IMG/VR virus record: IMGVR_UViG_3300025655_000186
Location: 1-30,476 of that record
Direction: 5' to 3' (one strand)
Length of the DNA: 30,476 nt
From: a virus
The translations under genes were made by a program, and so were the position numbers. Numbering within the stretch: the first letter of the stretch is position 1; each line of letters opens with the position of its first letter. Of the stretch, positions 1-8,185 are shown piece by piece. The notes below the pieces were generated by a model. The model was not told where the DNA came from, made no database searches, and worked only from the letters and a program-made list of their open reading frames with translations.

Positions 1-21
1 TTAATTGTAGAGAGAATGTAA

Positions 22-504
22 ATGAACTTGAAAAGCCTTAAAAGTATTATTGGTGCGGTAGCCCCTACGCTTGGTACTGCTCTCGGTGGCCCTCTCGGTG
101 GGGCTGCTGCTCAAGCAATAGCTAGTGCGTTAGGTTGCGACCCAGATACTAGGTCACTCGAAAAAGCCATTGCTCAAGCTACCCCTGAACAGCTCACAGA
201 GATAAAAAAAGCAGAGTTATCATTTCAAGCAAGAATGAAGGAGCTTGACGTTGACATCTTTGCTCTTGAAACTGCTGATATACAAAATGCCAGAGCTGTA
301 CACGGCAGCGACTGGACTCCGAGAATCATCGCCCTAGCCTGCATTATGTTCTTTGGTGGGTACATATTCATGGTGACTATACAGCCGCCAGAGCAGAACT
401 CCGAAGCCGTGATTAACCTTGTGCTGGGTTACTTGGGCGGTATTGTATCTGCAATAACTTCTTTCTATTTTGGCGCGAGTCACAAGCAAAATGAAAACAA
501 GTAA
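22..504 (+). CDS. Holin-like two-TM membrane protein
   Basis: Probable holin or holin-like protein of 160 residues. The N-terminal third (about 8-37) is Gly/Ala rich and weakly hydrophobic. A charged helix follows (about 44-95), then two strong membrane segments at about 101-121 and 130-151, and a short hydrophilic tail. The order charged helix, a DWTPR motif, then two TM helices is typical of a family of phage holin-like proteins. The gene lies directly before the endolysin and overlaps it by 14 bases, which supports a role in timed permeabilisation of the inner membrane. The endolysin has no signal peptide or SAR segment, so it would need a hole-forming holin. A purine-rich GAGAGAATG stretch precedes the ATG. 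Function is inferred from topology and position; the catalytic neighbour is the stronger evidence. Confidence 0.72.
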   Translation: MNLKSLKSIIGAVAPTLGTALGGPLGGAAAQAIASALGCDPDTRSLEKAIAQATPEQLTEIKKAELSFQARMKELDVDIFALETADIQNARAVHGSDWTPRIIALACIMFFGGYIFMVTIQPPEQNSEAVINLVLGYLGGIVSAITSFYFGASHKQNENK

Positions 505-919
505 GCGCGGCATAGACCTTATTAAGCAGTTTGAAGGCTTAGAGCTTACGGCTTACCATTGCAGTGCTGGTGTTCCTACTATCGGTTACGGACACACCCG
601 TGGGGTTTCTTTAGGTGATACCTGCACAGAAGCTCAGGCTGAAGCAATGCTGGTTAAAGACTTGGAAGATACCGAGCGTCAGGTAATCTTTTATACCAAA
701 AGCCTTTTAACTCAGAACCAGTTCGATGCCTTGGTAAGCTGGACATATAACTTGGGTGCCGGTAATTTGGCTTCGTCAACCATGCTCAAGTGTATTAACG
801 CGGGAAAGTGGGACGAAGTGCCTGACCAAATGAAGCGATGGGATAAGTGCAACGGACAGCCTTTGACTGGGCTAACCCGTAGACGAAAAGCAGAAGCAGA
901 ACTTTTTGGAGAAATATAA
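491..919 (+). CDS. Endolysin, GH24 (T4-lysozyme-type) muramidase
   Basis: Phage lysozyme of 142 residues that cleaves the MurNAc-GlcNAc bond of peptidoglycan at the end of infection. The GH24 signature is clear: the FEG motif holds the catalytic Glu15, Cys24 follows eight residues later, and Thr30 is five residues after that in PTIGYGHT. This is the Glu-Cys-Thr version of the usual Glu-Asp-Thr triad, a known subfamily. The end of the fold is also recognisable (LVSWTYNLGAGN, then GLTRRRKAEAELF). There is no signal peptide or SAR helix, so export should depend on the holin. I start at the ATG at 491, inside the end of the holin gene; an in-frame TTG at 470 would add seven residues with no family support. 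The stop overlaps the next start (TAATG). Confidence 0.93.
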   Translation: MKTSKRGIDLIKQFEGLELTAYHCSAGVPTIGYGHTRGVSLGDTCTEAQAEAMLVKDLEDTERQVIFYTKSLLTQNQFDALVSWTYNLGAGNLASSTMLKCINAGKWDEVPDQMKRWDKCNGQPLTGLTRRRKAEAELFGEI

Positions 920-1074
920 TGGCAAAAATGCCTGAGCGTAAAGTATTAATCCCTGTATCTAAAACATCATCTCAAGGAACTGGGGGGCGCGGAAGATCAA
1001 CCCCTATAGCTACTGCTCACATGAACAAAGGCAAAAAGAAAGACCACAAAGCCTACCGAGGCCAAGGGCGGTAG
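919..1074 (+). CDS. Small basic phage protein, 51 residues
   Basis: Short ORF whose ATG overlaps the endolysin stop (TAATG), so it is translationally coupled to the lysis genes. It encodes 51 residues, rich in Lys, Arg and Gly. The C-terminal part, with the motif MNKGKKKDHKAYRGQGR, resembles a recurring ending in small unannotated phage proteins (MNK-K-x-YRGQG). I see no membrane segment, cysteine pair or enzymatic motif. The charge suggests nucleic-acid or virion binding, but that is only a guess. The function is unknown. An in-frame ATG three codons later is a possible alternative start. Confidence 0.68.
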   Translation: MAKMPERKVLIPVSKTSSQGTGGRGRSTPIATAHMNKGKKKDHKAYRGQGR

Positions 1075-1085
1075 ATACTTGGCTT

Positions 1086-1128
1086 AGCATATATCCTAGA
1101 AGACATTGTTATGATATAGTCGCGGAAC
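1086..1128 (+). promoter_or_regulatory. Candidate late promoter before the membrane protein gene
   Basis: The 72-base gap between 1074 and 1147 contains TTATGATATAG (about 1109-1119), which matches a -10 element in part (TATGAT at 1110-1115). No good -35 hexamer is visible at 16-18 bases. Comparable TATAAT-type elements sit in three other gaps of the late region (2651, 7711, 10726), so a shared, possibly activator-dependent promoter is plausible. This is the weakest of the four matches. Confidence 0.25.
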
Positions 1129-1146
1129 TAAACGTATGGTGGGTGT

Positions 1147-1440
1147 ATGGATCACGAAACTAAACAAGAGCTAGATAAAATACAGGCGATGCTTGCTGAA
1201 ATATCGATTGACATGAAGACAGTTGGCAAAGCGTTCCCGCGTAATTCTCTTGGTGAAATCGACGCTGATGGCCATAGAACATACCACGAAGCTCTAATTA
1301 GGGGAGCGCGGGAACAAGAACAATTTTGGGCTTCTCTAAAAGCTGACTTAACAACTAAAGGACTAGCCGCAGTTTTTTTCGTTGTCATTGGGTTACTTAT
1401 AACTGGCGTTAGTACTAAGCTGGGCTTACCCCCACAATAG
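1147..1440 (+). CDS. Single-pass membrane protein, unknown function
   Basis: A 97-residue protein. The first 75 residues are hydrophilic and helical, with a short conserved-looking stretch (LGEIDADGHRTYHEAL, about 35-50). A single strong membrane helix follows at about 71-89, then a short tail ending in PPQ. Many phages carry similar small proteins with a C-terminal membrane helix near the lysis genes; their function is not established. It could be a second holin-like or antiholin protein, since it lies just after the holin-endolysin pair. It has no spanin features: no lipobox, no N-terminal TM with a long periplasmic coil. GGTGGGTGT just before the ATG is a plausible ribosome binding site. 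A minus-strand ORF covering the same bases is an antisense shadow. Confidence 0.72.
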   Translation: MDHETKQELDKIQAMLAEISIDMKTVGKAFPRNSLGEIDADGHRTYHEALIRGAREQEQFWASLKADLTTKGLAAVFFVVIGLLITGVSTKLGLPPQ

Positions 1441-1469
1441 TTTTCTAGTTGCCCACACAAGGTATATCT

Positions 1470-2627
1470 ATGGAGCACCTACTCGATTACTGTGCGACTA
1501 AATTACAAGAAGCTACAGTCGCTGCGTACATAAAGCACGGATCATACAGCAAAACAGCCGCTGCGTTGGGAACTAGCGCCGACACGATTAAGAAGAGAAT
1601 CCGCACGGTTAAAGCCACAGCCGCCAAAGCAGGTATAGCTCCAGAAGCAGGGCTTACCCACCAGACCGCTACTGGGTTTGCCACAAAGCGCGTGTCCACG
1701 CTTTACAAAGAAGATGGCTCTATTGGAGTGCAATGGCACATACAGGAGCAAGATAAATCCCAGCAGCTAGACTCGCTTATAAAAGCGCTTGATGAGTACA
1801 GTTGGAAACCTGCTCCGGTTATCCCGCACAGTGGGCTAAAAGACGCCGACCTCTTAACGCTTTATACCCTTACGGACTACCACCTAGGCATGTACGCCTA
1901 CGCCCAAGAAAGCGGCGAGCCGTGGGATCACGTTATAGCTTCCCAAATGGCTATAGCAGCGGTGCAGAAAATGATTAACGGATCACCCGATTCTGCGCTA
2001 GGTGTGCTTAATATACAGGGCGACTTCCTACACTGGGACGGCCTAGACGCCGTCACCCCAGCTTCCAAGCACGTACTCGATGCTTCTACTAGATTTGGCC
2101 ATCTAGTTGATCTAGCACTAGACTTCATCATGGGGGCCGTAGAGTTACTGCTTAAAAAGCACGACAGCGTACGGGTGATTATATGCGAGGGGAACCACGA
2201 CTTAGTTTCTAGCTTATGGATTCGCAAGGCTGTGTCTAAGATATTTAGAGACAACGACCGTATAGAAGTAGATCAGACAGAGTTCCCATTTTATGCGTAT
2301 CTACACGGCGACATAATGTTGGGCTTCCACCACGGGCACAAAGTAAAGAACCGCAGTCTTCCCGCGCTGTTTGCTAGCGAGCCTAGGTACCGGCACATGT
2401 GGGGCAGCGCTAAGTATACGTACATCCACACTGGGCATTACCACCACTCCGAGCAAGACATGGCGGAAGGCGGCGGTGCTATTGTTGAACGTCACCCGAC
2501 GCTAAGTTCTAGAGACGCTTACAGCGCAAGGGGCGGATACACCTCATGGCGAGCGGCCCACGCTATCACTTACCACAACAAAACTGGGGAATGCCTACGC
2601 GTAACTGTTACGCCCAACGCACTCTAG
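1470..2627 (+). CDS. HTH domain fused to calcineurin-like metallophosphoesterase
   Basis: Protein of 385 residues. Residues about 14-55 form a helix-turn-helix-like segment (YIKHGSYSKTAAALGTSADT) followed by a Lys/Arg-rich helix, so DNA binding is likely. Residues about 125-330 carry the complete dimetal phosphoesterase motif series: D136-x-H138 (TDYHLG), GD at 184-185, GNHD at 241-244, HHGH at 287-290 and GHYHH at 322-326. It should hydrolyse phosphate esters, perhaps in nucleic acids; the substrate is unknown. I chose the ATG at 1470, with AAGG about seven bases upstream, over a TTG at 1449. It stands alone between the lysis and tail genes, with a candidate promoter after it. Comparable HTH-phosphoesterase proteins are known from aquatic phages, where their role is not settled. 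Confidence 0.85.
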   Translation: MEHLLDYCATKLQEATVAAYIKHGSYSKTAAALGTSADTIKKRIRTVKATAAKAGIAPEAGLTHQTATGFATKRVSTLYKEDGSIGVQWHIQEQDKSQQLDSLIKALDEYSWKPAPVIPHSGLKDADLLTLYTLTDYHLGMYAYAQESGEPWDHVIASQMAIAAVQKMINGSPDSALGVLNIQGDFLHWDGLDAVTPASKHVLDASTRFGHLVDLALDFIMGAVELLLKKHDSVRVIICEGNHDLVSSLWIRKAVSKIFRDNDRIEVDQTEFPFYAYLHGDIMLGFHHGHKVKNRSLPALFASEPRYRHMWGSAKYTYIHTGHYHHSEQDMAEGGGAIVERHPTLSSRDAYSARGGYTSWRAAHAITYHNKTGECLRVTVTPNAL

Positions 2628-2644
2628 TAGATACAAAGTCGCTG

Positions 2645-2662
2645 CTGTAATATAATTGGGCA
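2645..2662 (+). promoter_or_regulatory. Candidate late promoter before the tail genes
   Basis: The 58-base gap 2628-2685 contains a perfect TATAAT at 2651-2656 inside TAATATAATTGGG, about 30 bases before the ATG at 2686. No TTGACA-like -35 is seen at normal spacing; the bases there read TAGATA. The element resembles those at 7711 and 10726. Confidence 0.42.
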
Positions 2663-2685
2663 ATTAATGACCTAGGGCTACGGCT

Positions 2686-4287
2686 ATGGCTGGAATAAAA
2701 ATTGTCGGGTTCGGCGGTATATCGCCGAAAACGCCACCGCGCATGTTGCGTGAAGTACAAGCACAACAATCTTTTAACGCTGGTGTGTTTAACGGCGCGC
2801 TAACACCCATAAAAGACCTAGGCACTTCAGTAAAGTCTATTGTAGGCACCGCGCTTAGCATTTACAAGTTCGGGCAAGACTCTACAGATGAAACATCTGG
2901 GTGGCTAAGCTGGAGCACAGACGTAGATGTGGCGCGTGGGCAGATTAACGGCGACACAGAAGAGTGGACTTTCTATACTGGTGACGGATATCCCAAAGCT
3001 ATACGTGCTGGGTACTTAAATAGCCCAATTCCCATGGGTTTGCTGCCCCCTACATTAGCGTTAAGTTTATCGTTAGGCCCAAATCCTCCTGACGCTGCCA
3101 GCCTGACACAAGAAACTAGAGTGTATACATACACTTACGTAAACAAAGTAGGCGCTAGAGAAGTAGAGTCTTCACCGGCTCCGGCCACGCTGTCTAGTGA
3201 TGTTTATCCGTCGCAAACAGTTACGCTAACTGGTTTCTCCGCGCCAAGCAGCGGTTACGCAGCTACGCACGTAAGAATCTATAGATCGACCGCCGGTTTA
3301 TACTTGTTTGTTGCAGAAATAACATTAGCAGTTGCCATCGGCTCTGGACTCATAGATGACGTCGATCCTGAGAACTTAGCGGAAGAGCTGCCCTCTTTGT
3401 CGTGGTTAGCACCGCCTGATAATTTGGCGGGGCTTACTAACCTACCAAACGGCAACATGGCGGGCTTCGCGGGGCGCGACGTTTATTTTTGTGAGCCTTA
3501 CGTTCCTCACGCGTGGCCAGACGCATACAGGCAAACGCTAGACCACCCAGTAGTTGGGCTTGGTCGCATGGACACCACACTTGCCGTACTAACTAAGGGA
3601 ACACCATACCTTATCCAAGGCGCGCACCCTGACTCAGTGGTAGTCGTTAAGTCTGACATAGAGCAAGCGTGCGTTTCTAAGCGCAGTATTGTTAGCCTTA
3701 ATAACTTAGTTTTCTATTGTAGCCCAGACGGCCTTGTTGCGCTTACCCCCGGCGGGTCGCAGATGATAACTGAGAATATGTTCACGTACGAGCAGTGGCA
3801 AACTCAGATAAACCCAGAGTCAGTACACGCCTACCATCAAGACAACAAGTACGTAGCGTTCTACGACAACGGCGTTACACAAGGGTCTTTTGTATTCGAC
3901 CTAACTAGTCGCGAGTTTACGCTGTCGCAAGTAACAGCCACAGCAGGGTATCAGTCACTGCGCAACGACAAGTTGTACCTGCACCTTAGCGGAGCTATAC
4001 GACCATGGAGCGAAGGGGCTAATATACCTTACATCTGGAGATCTAAAATCTTTACTATGCCTAGGCCGTTGGGCATGTCTTGCGCACAAGTAGAGGCTGA
4101 GACTTACCCACTAACAGCTAAAATATATGCTGATGGCGTACTGTTACATACACAAGTAGTGCAGAACAGGTTTCCTTTTAGGCTTCCTGTTGCTACAGCC
4201 AGAGACTGGGAGTTAGAGGTTACTGGCACGAGTGAAGTGTTCGCTGCTGCGCTAGCGCAGTCTATGGAGGAGCTAGCCAATGCCTAA
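2686..4287 (+). CDS. Tail nozzle/tube-like virion structural protein
   Basis: A 533-residue structural protein. The N-terminus (GFGGISPKTPPRML, then QAQQSFNAGVFNGALTPIKD) matches the usual opening of a class of podovirus tail-tube or nozzle-like proteins (pattern GFGG..P...RLL...QA..A.N....G.L.P...). The middle has a fibronectin-III-like segment (about 140-220; YVNKVGAREVESSPAPA, HVRIYRS). After it comes beta-rich repeat sequence resembling a beta-propeller (about 240-430), with blocks such as NGNMAGFAGRDVYFCEP and FYCSPDGLVALTPGG. The next gene, the fibre, overlaps its last eight bases, so the two are coupled and probably neighbours in the virion. No enzyme motif is seen. The exact structural role is inferred from pattern and position. 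Confidence 0.6.
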   Translation: MAGIKIVGFGGISPKTPPRMLREVQAQQSFNAGVFNGALTPIKDLGTSVKSIVGTALSIYKFGQDSTDETSGWLSWSTDVDVARGQINGDTEEWTFYTGDGYPKAIRAGYLNSPIPMGLLPPTLALSLSLGPNPPDAASLTQETRVYTYTYVNKVGAREVESSPAPATLSSDVYPSQTVTLTGFSAPSSGYAATHVRIYRSTAGLYLFVAEITLAVAIGSGLIDDVDPENLAEELPSLSWLAPPDNLAGLTNLPNGNMAGFAGRDVYFCEPYVPHAWPDAYRQTLDHPVVGLGRMDTTLAVLTKGTPYLIQGAHPDSVVVVKSDIEQACVSKRSIVSLNNLVFYCSPDGLVALTPGGSQMITENMFTYEQWQTQINPESVHAYHQDNKYVAFYDNGVTQGSFVFDLTSREFTLSQVTATAGYQSLRNDKLYLHLSGAIRPWSEGANIPYIWRSKIFTMPRPLGMSCAQVEAETYPLTAKIYADGVLLHTQVVQNRFPFRLPVATARDWELEVTGTSEVFAAALAQSMEELANA

Positions 4288-7200
4288 TGTCGGCCAGTCG
4301 TTACCTACAGTAGTCTCCAATATACCTCGTGACGTGCGCATGTTCTTAGACCGCGTTAGAGAGCTTTTGTCGGAGTCTGGTGACAACGCCCTAGTGACTG
4401 AGAAGTCGCTAGTAGGCTATGGCCTAATAACTACTCAAGGCAAAGCAGTAAGCCAAGAAGGCGAAGTTTACGCTACGCCACCAGCTATAACAGGATTAGC
4501 TGCTTTAGGCGCGTTTCAGAACGTTATAATAACGTGGGACACTCCTACGTACGCTAACCACGCTTACACAGAGGTGTGGGCTTCTCCAACGTTTGATACT
4601 TTACTTCCGGTTTCTGACCCAGCCTATGTAGATCCAGCTACGCTGAACGACTTGTCGTTAGCCACCCCCATAGCTACAGCGCCGGGCGGGATAACATCAG
4701 ATCAGCTAGGTGGGGCCAAGGGCAGATACTATTGGGTGCGCGGTGTTAACACACAAGACACTGTTGGGCCGTTTAATGCGGTATCAGGCGTTTTGGCTAC
4801 AACCGCCCCAGACGTAGCGTTCTTACTTACTACTTTAACTGACTCTATTACGCAGGGGCAATTAGCCACTGCTTTGTCCGAAGAGATAGACTTAATAGCG
4901 CAACTCGAAACGTTTACTGGATATGTTGACTCGTACTCTGGCGACAATTTGGTAACAAGGTTAAGCGTTGTAGATACTTCCGTAGTAAACATAAACGCGT
5001 CTGTAAGCGCGATAAACAGTACTGTAGCTACGATAGACGCGGAAGTTGCTACACTGAATACCAATGTGGCCAATATCCAAACTGCTATTGCGGACATCGT
5101 GTCTGGGTCAACAGCAGTCTTTGTGCAGGCTTCTGAGCCTACGGGCACCATTGCTGAGTTTAGCCGATGGTACGACAGCGACGACAACAATAAGGCCTAC
5201 GTATATATCGACCAAGGTAGCGGCCTTGTTTGGGTGCCGCTTGATGACCCCCGTATCTCTGCTAATGAGGCGCATGTTGCTTCGCTAAACGCGGAAGTAT
5301 TTAACATTGACGGCACAAGTCGCCTAGCTACAGGAACTGCCTTAAGCGCGTTAGACACAACTGTTATAGCTTTAGACGACACTGTAGTTTCTATACAGGC
5401 TGATGTGACTGAGCTTGAAGGATCAGTGTTCACACTAAGCGGGCAGCAGGCTGCCACGGGTTCAGCAGTAGCAACTCTTACTAACACAGTCGCTACGCAA
5501 GGTTCTACTATAGGCTCGATACAGGCTGACGTCGTTGCGTTAGAGGGGCAGGTGTTTAACCCTGACGGTTCCGCAAGACTCGCCACTGGCGCGGCGCTAA
5601 GTACGCTTTCTAATACTGTCGCTAGCGACGGGCTTACTATTACGTCTATACAGGCGGATGTCACTACGCTAGAAGGTGAGGTGTTTAACCCTGACGGTTC
5701 CGCAAGACTCGCCACTGGCGCTGCACTGGCTTCACTAACAAATACAGTTGTTACTAACGGTGATAGTATAGGCTCAATACAGGCTGACGTCGTTGCATTA
5801 GAGGGGCAGGTGTTTAACCCTGACGGATCAGCACGTTTAGCTACTGGCGCAGCGTTGGCGTCCTTAACAAACACAGTTGTTACTAACGGTAATAGTATAG
5901 GTTCGATACAGGCTGACGTCGTTGCGCTCGAAGGTGAGGTGTTTAACCCTGATGGATCTGCGCGACTAGCTACTGGGTCTGCGGTTAGCACGCTTTCTAA
6001 TACTGTTGTATCGCAAGGCACTGAAATTGATACCCTAGAAGGAACTACTGCGTCACAAGGCTTACTTATAGGTTCGATACAGGCTGACGTGACCGCGCTC
6101 GAAGGTGAGGTGTTTAACCCTGATGGATCTGCGCGCCTTGCCACTGGGTCTGCCGTAGCAAGCCTTACCAACACTGTGACTACACAAGGGCAAACAATAG
6201 GCACCGCGCAGCAAGATATCACGGCGCTCGAAGGTGAGGTGTTTAACCCTGATGGGTCTGCACGTCTAGCTACTGGTGCAGCTGTGGCTACACTAACAAA
6301 CACAGTTACTACTAACGGCGAAAATATAGGCACCGCGCAGCAAGACATTACTTCGCTAGAAGGCTCAGTAAACACGTTGAACGGACAACAAGCAGCTACT
6401 GGCGCAGCGCTGGCGCAGCTAACAAACGTAGTTACTACCAACGGCGAAAATATAAGCACTGTCCAGCAAGACATTACTGCACTAGAAGGGCAGGTGTTTA
6501 ACCCCGATGGATCTGCACGTCTAGCTACTGGCGCAGCTGTAGCTTCACTAACTAATGCCGTAGGAGTTAACGCGGGCAACATAACCGCTGCGCAACAGTC
6601 TATAGTCGCGCTAAACAATAGTGTCGAGACTATAGATGGGCGGTCTATCGCCAATGCCAATGCCGTAAGTTCGCTTAGCCAACGTACAACCGCAGCAGAA
6701 GGTTCTTTAACAAGCATTGGCGAAAGTGTTACGTTACTACAAAACTCTTTGGAAGACGCGGAAGGAAACATCGCGGCTACCAGCCAAGCTTTAACCGCTA
6801 CTACTAACCGTGTTTCAACTGCGGAAGGCACTATAAGCTCGCAAGGTCAATCCATAGTAGCGCTAGTAAACAACCTAGCTGATACTGACGGTCTTGTCGC
6901 TGGAAATTCACAGAACATAGCTACGCTAAACTCCACAGTTGAAAATATAGATGGAATAGTAACCGCCACTTCCGAAAGTATTGCCCTGCTGTCTACTACA
7001 GTTGGGGAAAACACTGCCGCCGTAGAGACAGCGGCGGAGTCTATAAATGGGTTGTCTGCGCAGTACACAGTTAAAGTAGACAACAACGGATACGTGTCGG
7101 GTTTCGGCTTAGCGAGTACGTTGGTTAACGGCACGCCGTTCTCTGAGTTTATTGTATCGGCAGACAGGTTTGCTATTGCATCTTCTTCTGGCAGCGAGGT

Positions 7201-7669
7201 AATACCATTCGTTGTTACTACCGCGACTACTACACTCAACGGTGTTAGCGTGCCCGCTGGTGTTTACATCGACCAAGCGTTTATTAAGAACGGCGCTATC
7301 GGCACTGCGCAGATCGGCTTAGCCGCTATCGACACTGCTAAGATTGCAGACGCTGCGATCACTAATGCGAAGGTAGGAGCGCTAGACGCGTCCAAAATAA
7401 CCACTGGTTTCATAGACGCAGGCCGCATAAGCGTTGGCTCTATAGACGCTAAGATAGCGAATATTACTAGCGCGCAGATACAAGATCTTGGTGCGGACAA
7501 GATAACCGCAGGCACAATAGATGCTAGTCAAGTAACGCTCGCTGGCGTTTCGCCTTCGTTTGCTATTAAGAGCGCGACCACCGGAGAGCGGATGGAAATA
7601 ACTGCTGGAGTTATTAAGGTGTACGACGCCAGTAACGTGCTCAGAGTTAAACTTGGGAACCTTGCGTAA
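4280..7669 (+). CDS. Large tail fibre / host-specificity protein with tandem repeats
   Basis: An 1129-residue fibre. Residues about 1-200 are globular, with fibronectin-III-like sequence (AITGLAALGAFQNVIITWDTPTYANH is split here as ITGLAALGAF and NVIITWDTP; then GRYYWVRGVNT). From about 200 the chain is heptad-like and rich in Ser, Thr, Asn and Gln. Residues about 337-767 hold tandem repeats of 43 residues built on SIQADV..LEG.VFNPDGSA, RLATGAA and LTNTV. The C-terminal quarter (about 915-1129) looks like the central-fibre module of lambda gpJ-type proteins (DUF1983-like; YTVKVDNNGYVSGFGL, then DRFAIASSSG), followed by short repeats (AKIADAAITNAKVGALDASK) and a final beta strand. It should form a trimeric fibre that contacts the host surface. 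The start overlaps the upstream gene. Confidence 0.8.
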   Translation: MPNVGQSLPTVVSNIPRDVRMFLDRVRELLSESGDNALVTEKSLVGYGLITTQGKAVSQEGEVYATPPAITGLAALGAFQNVIITWDTPTYANHAYTEVWASPTFDTLLPVSDPAYVDPATLNDLSLATPIATAPGGITSDQLGGAKGRYYWVRGVNTQDTVGPFNAVSGVLATTAPDVAFLLTTLTDSITQGQLATALSEEIDLIAQLETFTGYVDSYSGDNLVTRLSVVDTSVVNINASVSAINSTVATIDAEVATLNTNVANIQTAIADIVSGSTAVFVQASEPTGTIAEFSRWYDSDDNNKAYVYIDQGSGLVWVPLDDPRISANEAHVASLNAEVFNIDGTSRLATGTALSALDTTVIALDDTVVSIQADVTELEGSVFTLSGQQAATGSAVATLTNTVATQGSTIGSIQADVVALEGQVFNPDGSARLATGAALSTLSNTVASDGLTITSIQADVTTLEGEVFNPDGSARLATGAALASLTNTVVTNGDSIGSIQADVVALEGQVFNPDGSARLATGAALASLTNTVVTNGNSIGSIQADVVALEGEVFNPDGSARLATGSAVSTLSNTVVSQGTEIDTLEGTTASQGLLIGSIQADVTALEGEVFNPDGSARLATGSAVASLTNTVTTQGQTIGTAQQDITALEGEVFNPDGSARLATGAAVATLTNTVTTNGENIGTAQQDITSLEGSVNTLNGQQAATGAALAQLTNVVTTNGENISTVQQDITALEGQVFNPDGSARLATGAAVASLTNAVGVNAGNITAAQQSIVALNNSVETIDGRSIANANAVSSLSQRTTAAEGSLTSIGESVTLLQNSLEDAEGNIAATSQALTATTNRVSTAEGTISSQGQSIVALVNNLADTDGLVAGNSQNIATLNSTVENIDGIVTATSESIALLSTTVGENTAAVETAAESINGLSAQYTVKVDNNGYVSGFGLASTLVNGTPFSEFIVSADRFAIASSSGSEVIPFVVTTATTTLNGVSVPAGVYIDQAFIKNGAIGTAQIGLAAIDTAKIADAAITNAKVGALDASKITTGFIDAGRISVGSIDAKIANITSAQIQDLGADKITAGTIDASQVTLAGVSPSFAIKSATTGERMEITAGVIKVYDASNVLRVKLGNLA
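5290..6590 (+). repeat. 129-bp in-frame tandem repeats in the fibre gene
   Basis: Phase-locked repeats of 129 bases (43 codons). The marker GTGTTTAACCCTGA, or a one-base variant, starts at 5552, 5681, 5810, 5939, 6110, 6239 and 6494. Intervals are 129, 129, 129, 171 (one unit plus a 14-codon insert), 129 and 255. The last interval contains a variant unit near 6368 that is one codon short and reads LNGQQAATG in place of FNPDGSARLATG. A similar variant unit lies near 5430 and a degenerate one near 5300. Several neighbouring copies are almost identical at DNA level, so slippage or unequal recombination could change fibre length. Confidence 0.9.
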
Positions 7670-7681
7670 TGACTGCCTGCA

Positions 7682-7699
7682 AACAACTCGGAAGTTGTT
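7682..7699 (+). other. Short hairpin after the fibre gene
   Basis: Perfect 7-bp inverted repeat, AACAACT then loop CGGA then AGTTGTT, starting 13 bases after the fibre stop. No U-tract follows, so it is not a standard terminator; it may trim or stabilise the 3' end of the long fibre message. The candidate promoter at 7711 follows at once. Confidence 0.4.
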
Positions 7700-7703
7700 G
7701 ATC

Positions 7704-7722
7704 TAGCTGATATAATCTGGCC
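7704..7722 (+). promoter_or_regulatory. Candidate late promoter before the GNAT-like gene
   Basis: The 84-base gap 7670-7753 holds a perfect TATAAT at 7711-7716 (GATATAATCTGG). A second similar stretch, CATAATTGG, lies at 7741-7749 next to the ATG. No convincing -35 hexamer is present at 17 bases. It shares the TATAAT core followed by a G-containing stretch with the elements at 2651 and 10726. Confidence 0.4.
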
Positions 7723-7753
7723 AACATCTCCAATATAAGGCATAATTGGCACC

Positions 7754-8182
7754 ATGAGCTTGGATTACGGCAAAGTAGTATACGACGATAAGGAGAGATT
7801 CGGCAAATGGGTCGCTTCTCAGGTATCGCAAGACGGCAGCTGGGGCGACTATTACGCACTTGGCGTTGTAAAAGAAGGGCGAGTAACCGCAGGGGTTGTG
7901 ATAAATAACTACAACGGCGCTAACGCTACAGTGCACATTGCCATAACAGAGCCAAACCGTATGCTAATACCGCTTTTTAAATCAGTTTGCGACTATGCGT
8001 TTAACGTATGCAAGCTGAAAAGAATAACAGGTCTTGTTCCAACTAACGAGCCTGACACAATTAAGTTCGATAAGCACCTAGGCTTCGTAGAAGAGTACAT
8101 TATGAAAGACGGTGCCCCTAACGCAGATATGATGGTACTAGTATTATGGCCAAAAAATTGTCGCTGGCTTCAGGAGTCATAA
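7754..8182 (+). CDS. GNAT-like acetyltransferase-fold protein
   Basis: A 142-residue protein with the layout of a small GNAT fold: strands around ALGVVKEGRVTAGVVINNY (35-53) and ATVHIAITEP (57-66), a helix MLIPLFKSVCDYAFNVCK, strand RITGLVPTNEPD, and a C-terminal KFDKHLGFVEEYIMKDG like the closing helix and strand of RimJ/RimL-type enzymes. The usual acetyl-CoA loop (Q/R-x-x-G-x-G/A) is not obvious, so activity is uncertain. Phages of this type often encode such a protein between the tail and ejection genes, where it may be a minor virion protein or modify one. No strong ribosome binding site precedes the ATG. The next gene starts three bases after the stop. Confidence 0.58.
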   Translation: MSLDYGKVVYDDKERFGKWVASQVSQDGSWGDYYALGVVKEGRVTAGVVINNYNGANATVHIAITEPNRMLIPLFKSVCDYAFNVCKLKRITGLVPTNEPDTIKFDKHLGFVEEYIMKDGAPNADMMVLVLWPKNCRWLQES

Positions 8183-8185
8183 ATT

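Noticed and set aside
470-490. TTG start giving seven extra residues on the endolysin
   Set aside because: The ATG at 491 places the GH24 motif at the usual distance from the N-terminus; nothing supports the extension.
1449-1469. TTG start for the HTH-phosphoesterase
   Set aside because: The ATG at 1470 has AAGG at a good distance; the extension has no matching signal.
5197-6831. Open minus-strand frame of 544 codons opposite the fibre gene
   Set aside because: It mirrors the codon pattern of the tandem repeats, has no start signal or recognisable domain, and lies wholly inside a well-supported fibre gene.
5290-7669. Diversity-generating retroelement acting on the fibre gene
   Set aside because: No reverse transcriptase or template repeat with adenine-specific differences is seen; the repeats are ordinary tandem units in frame.
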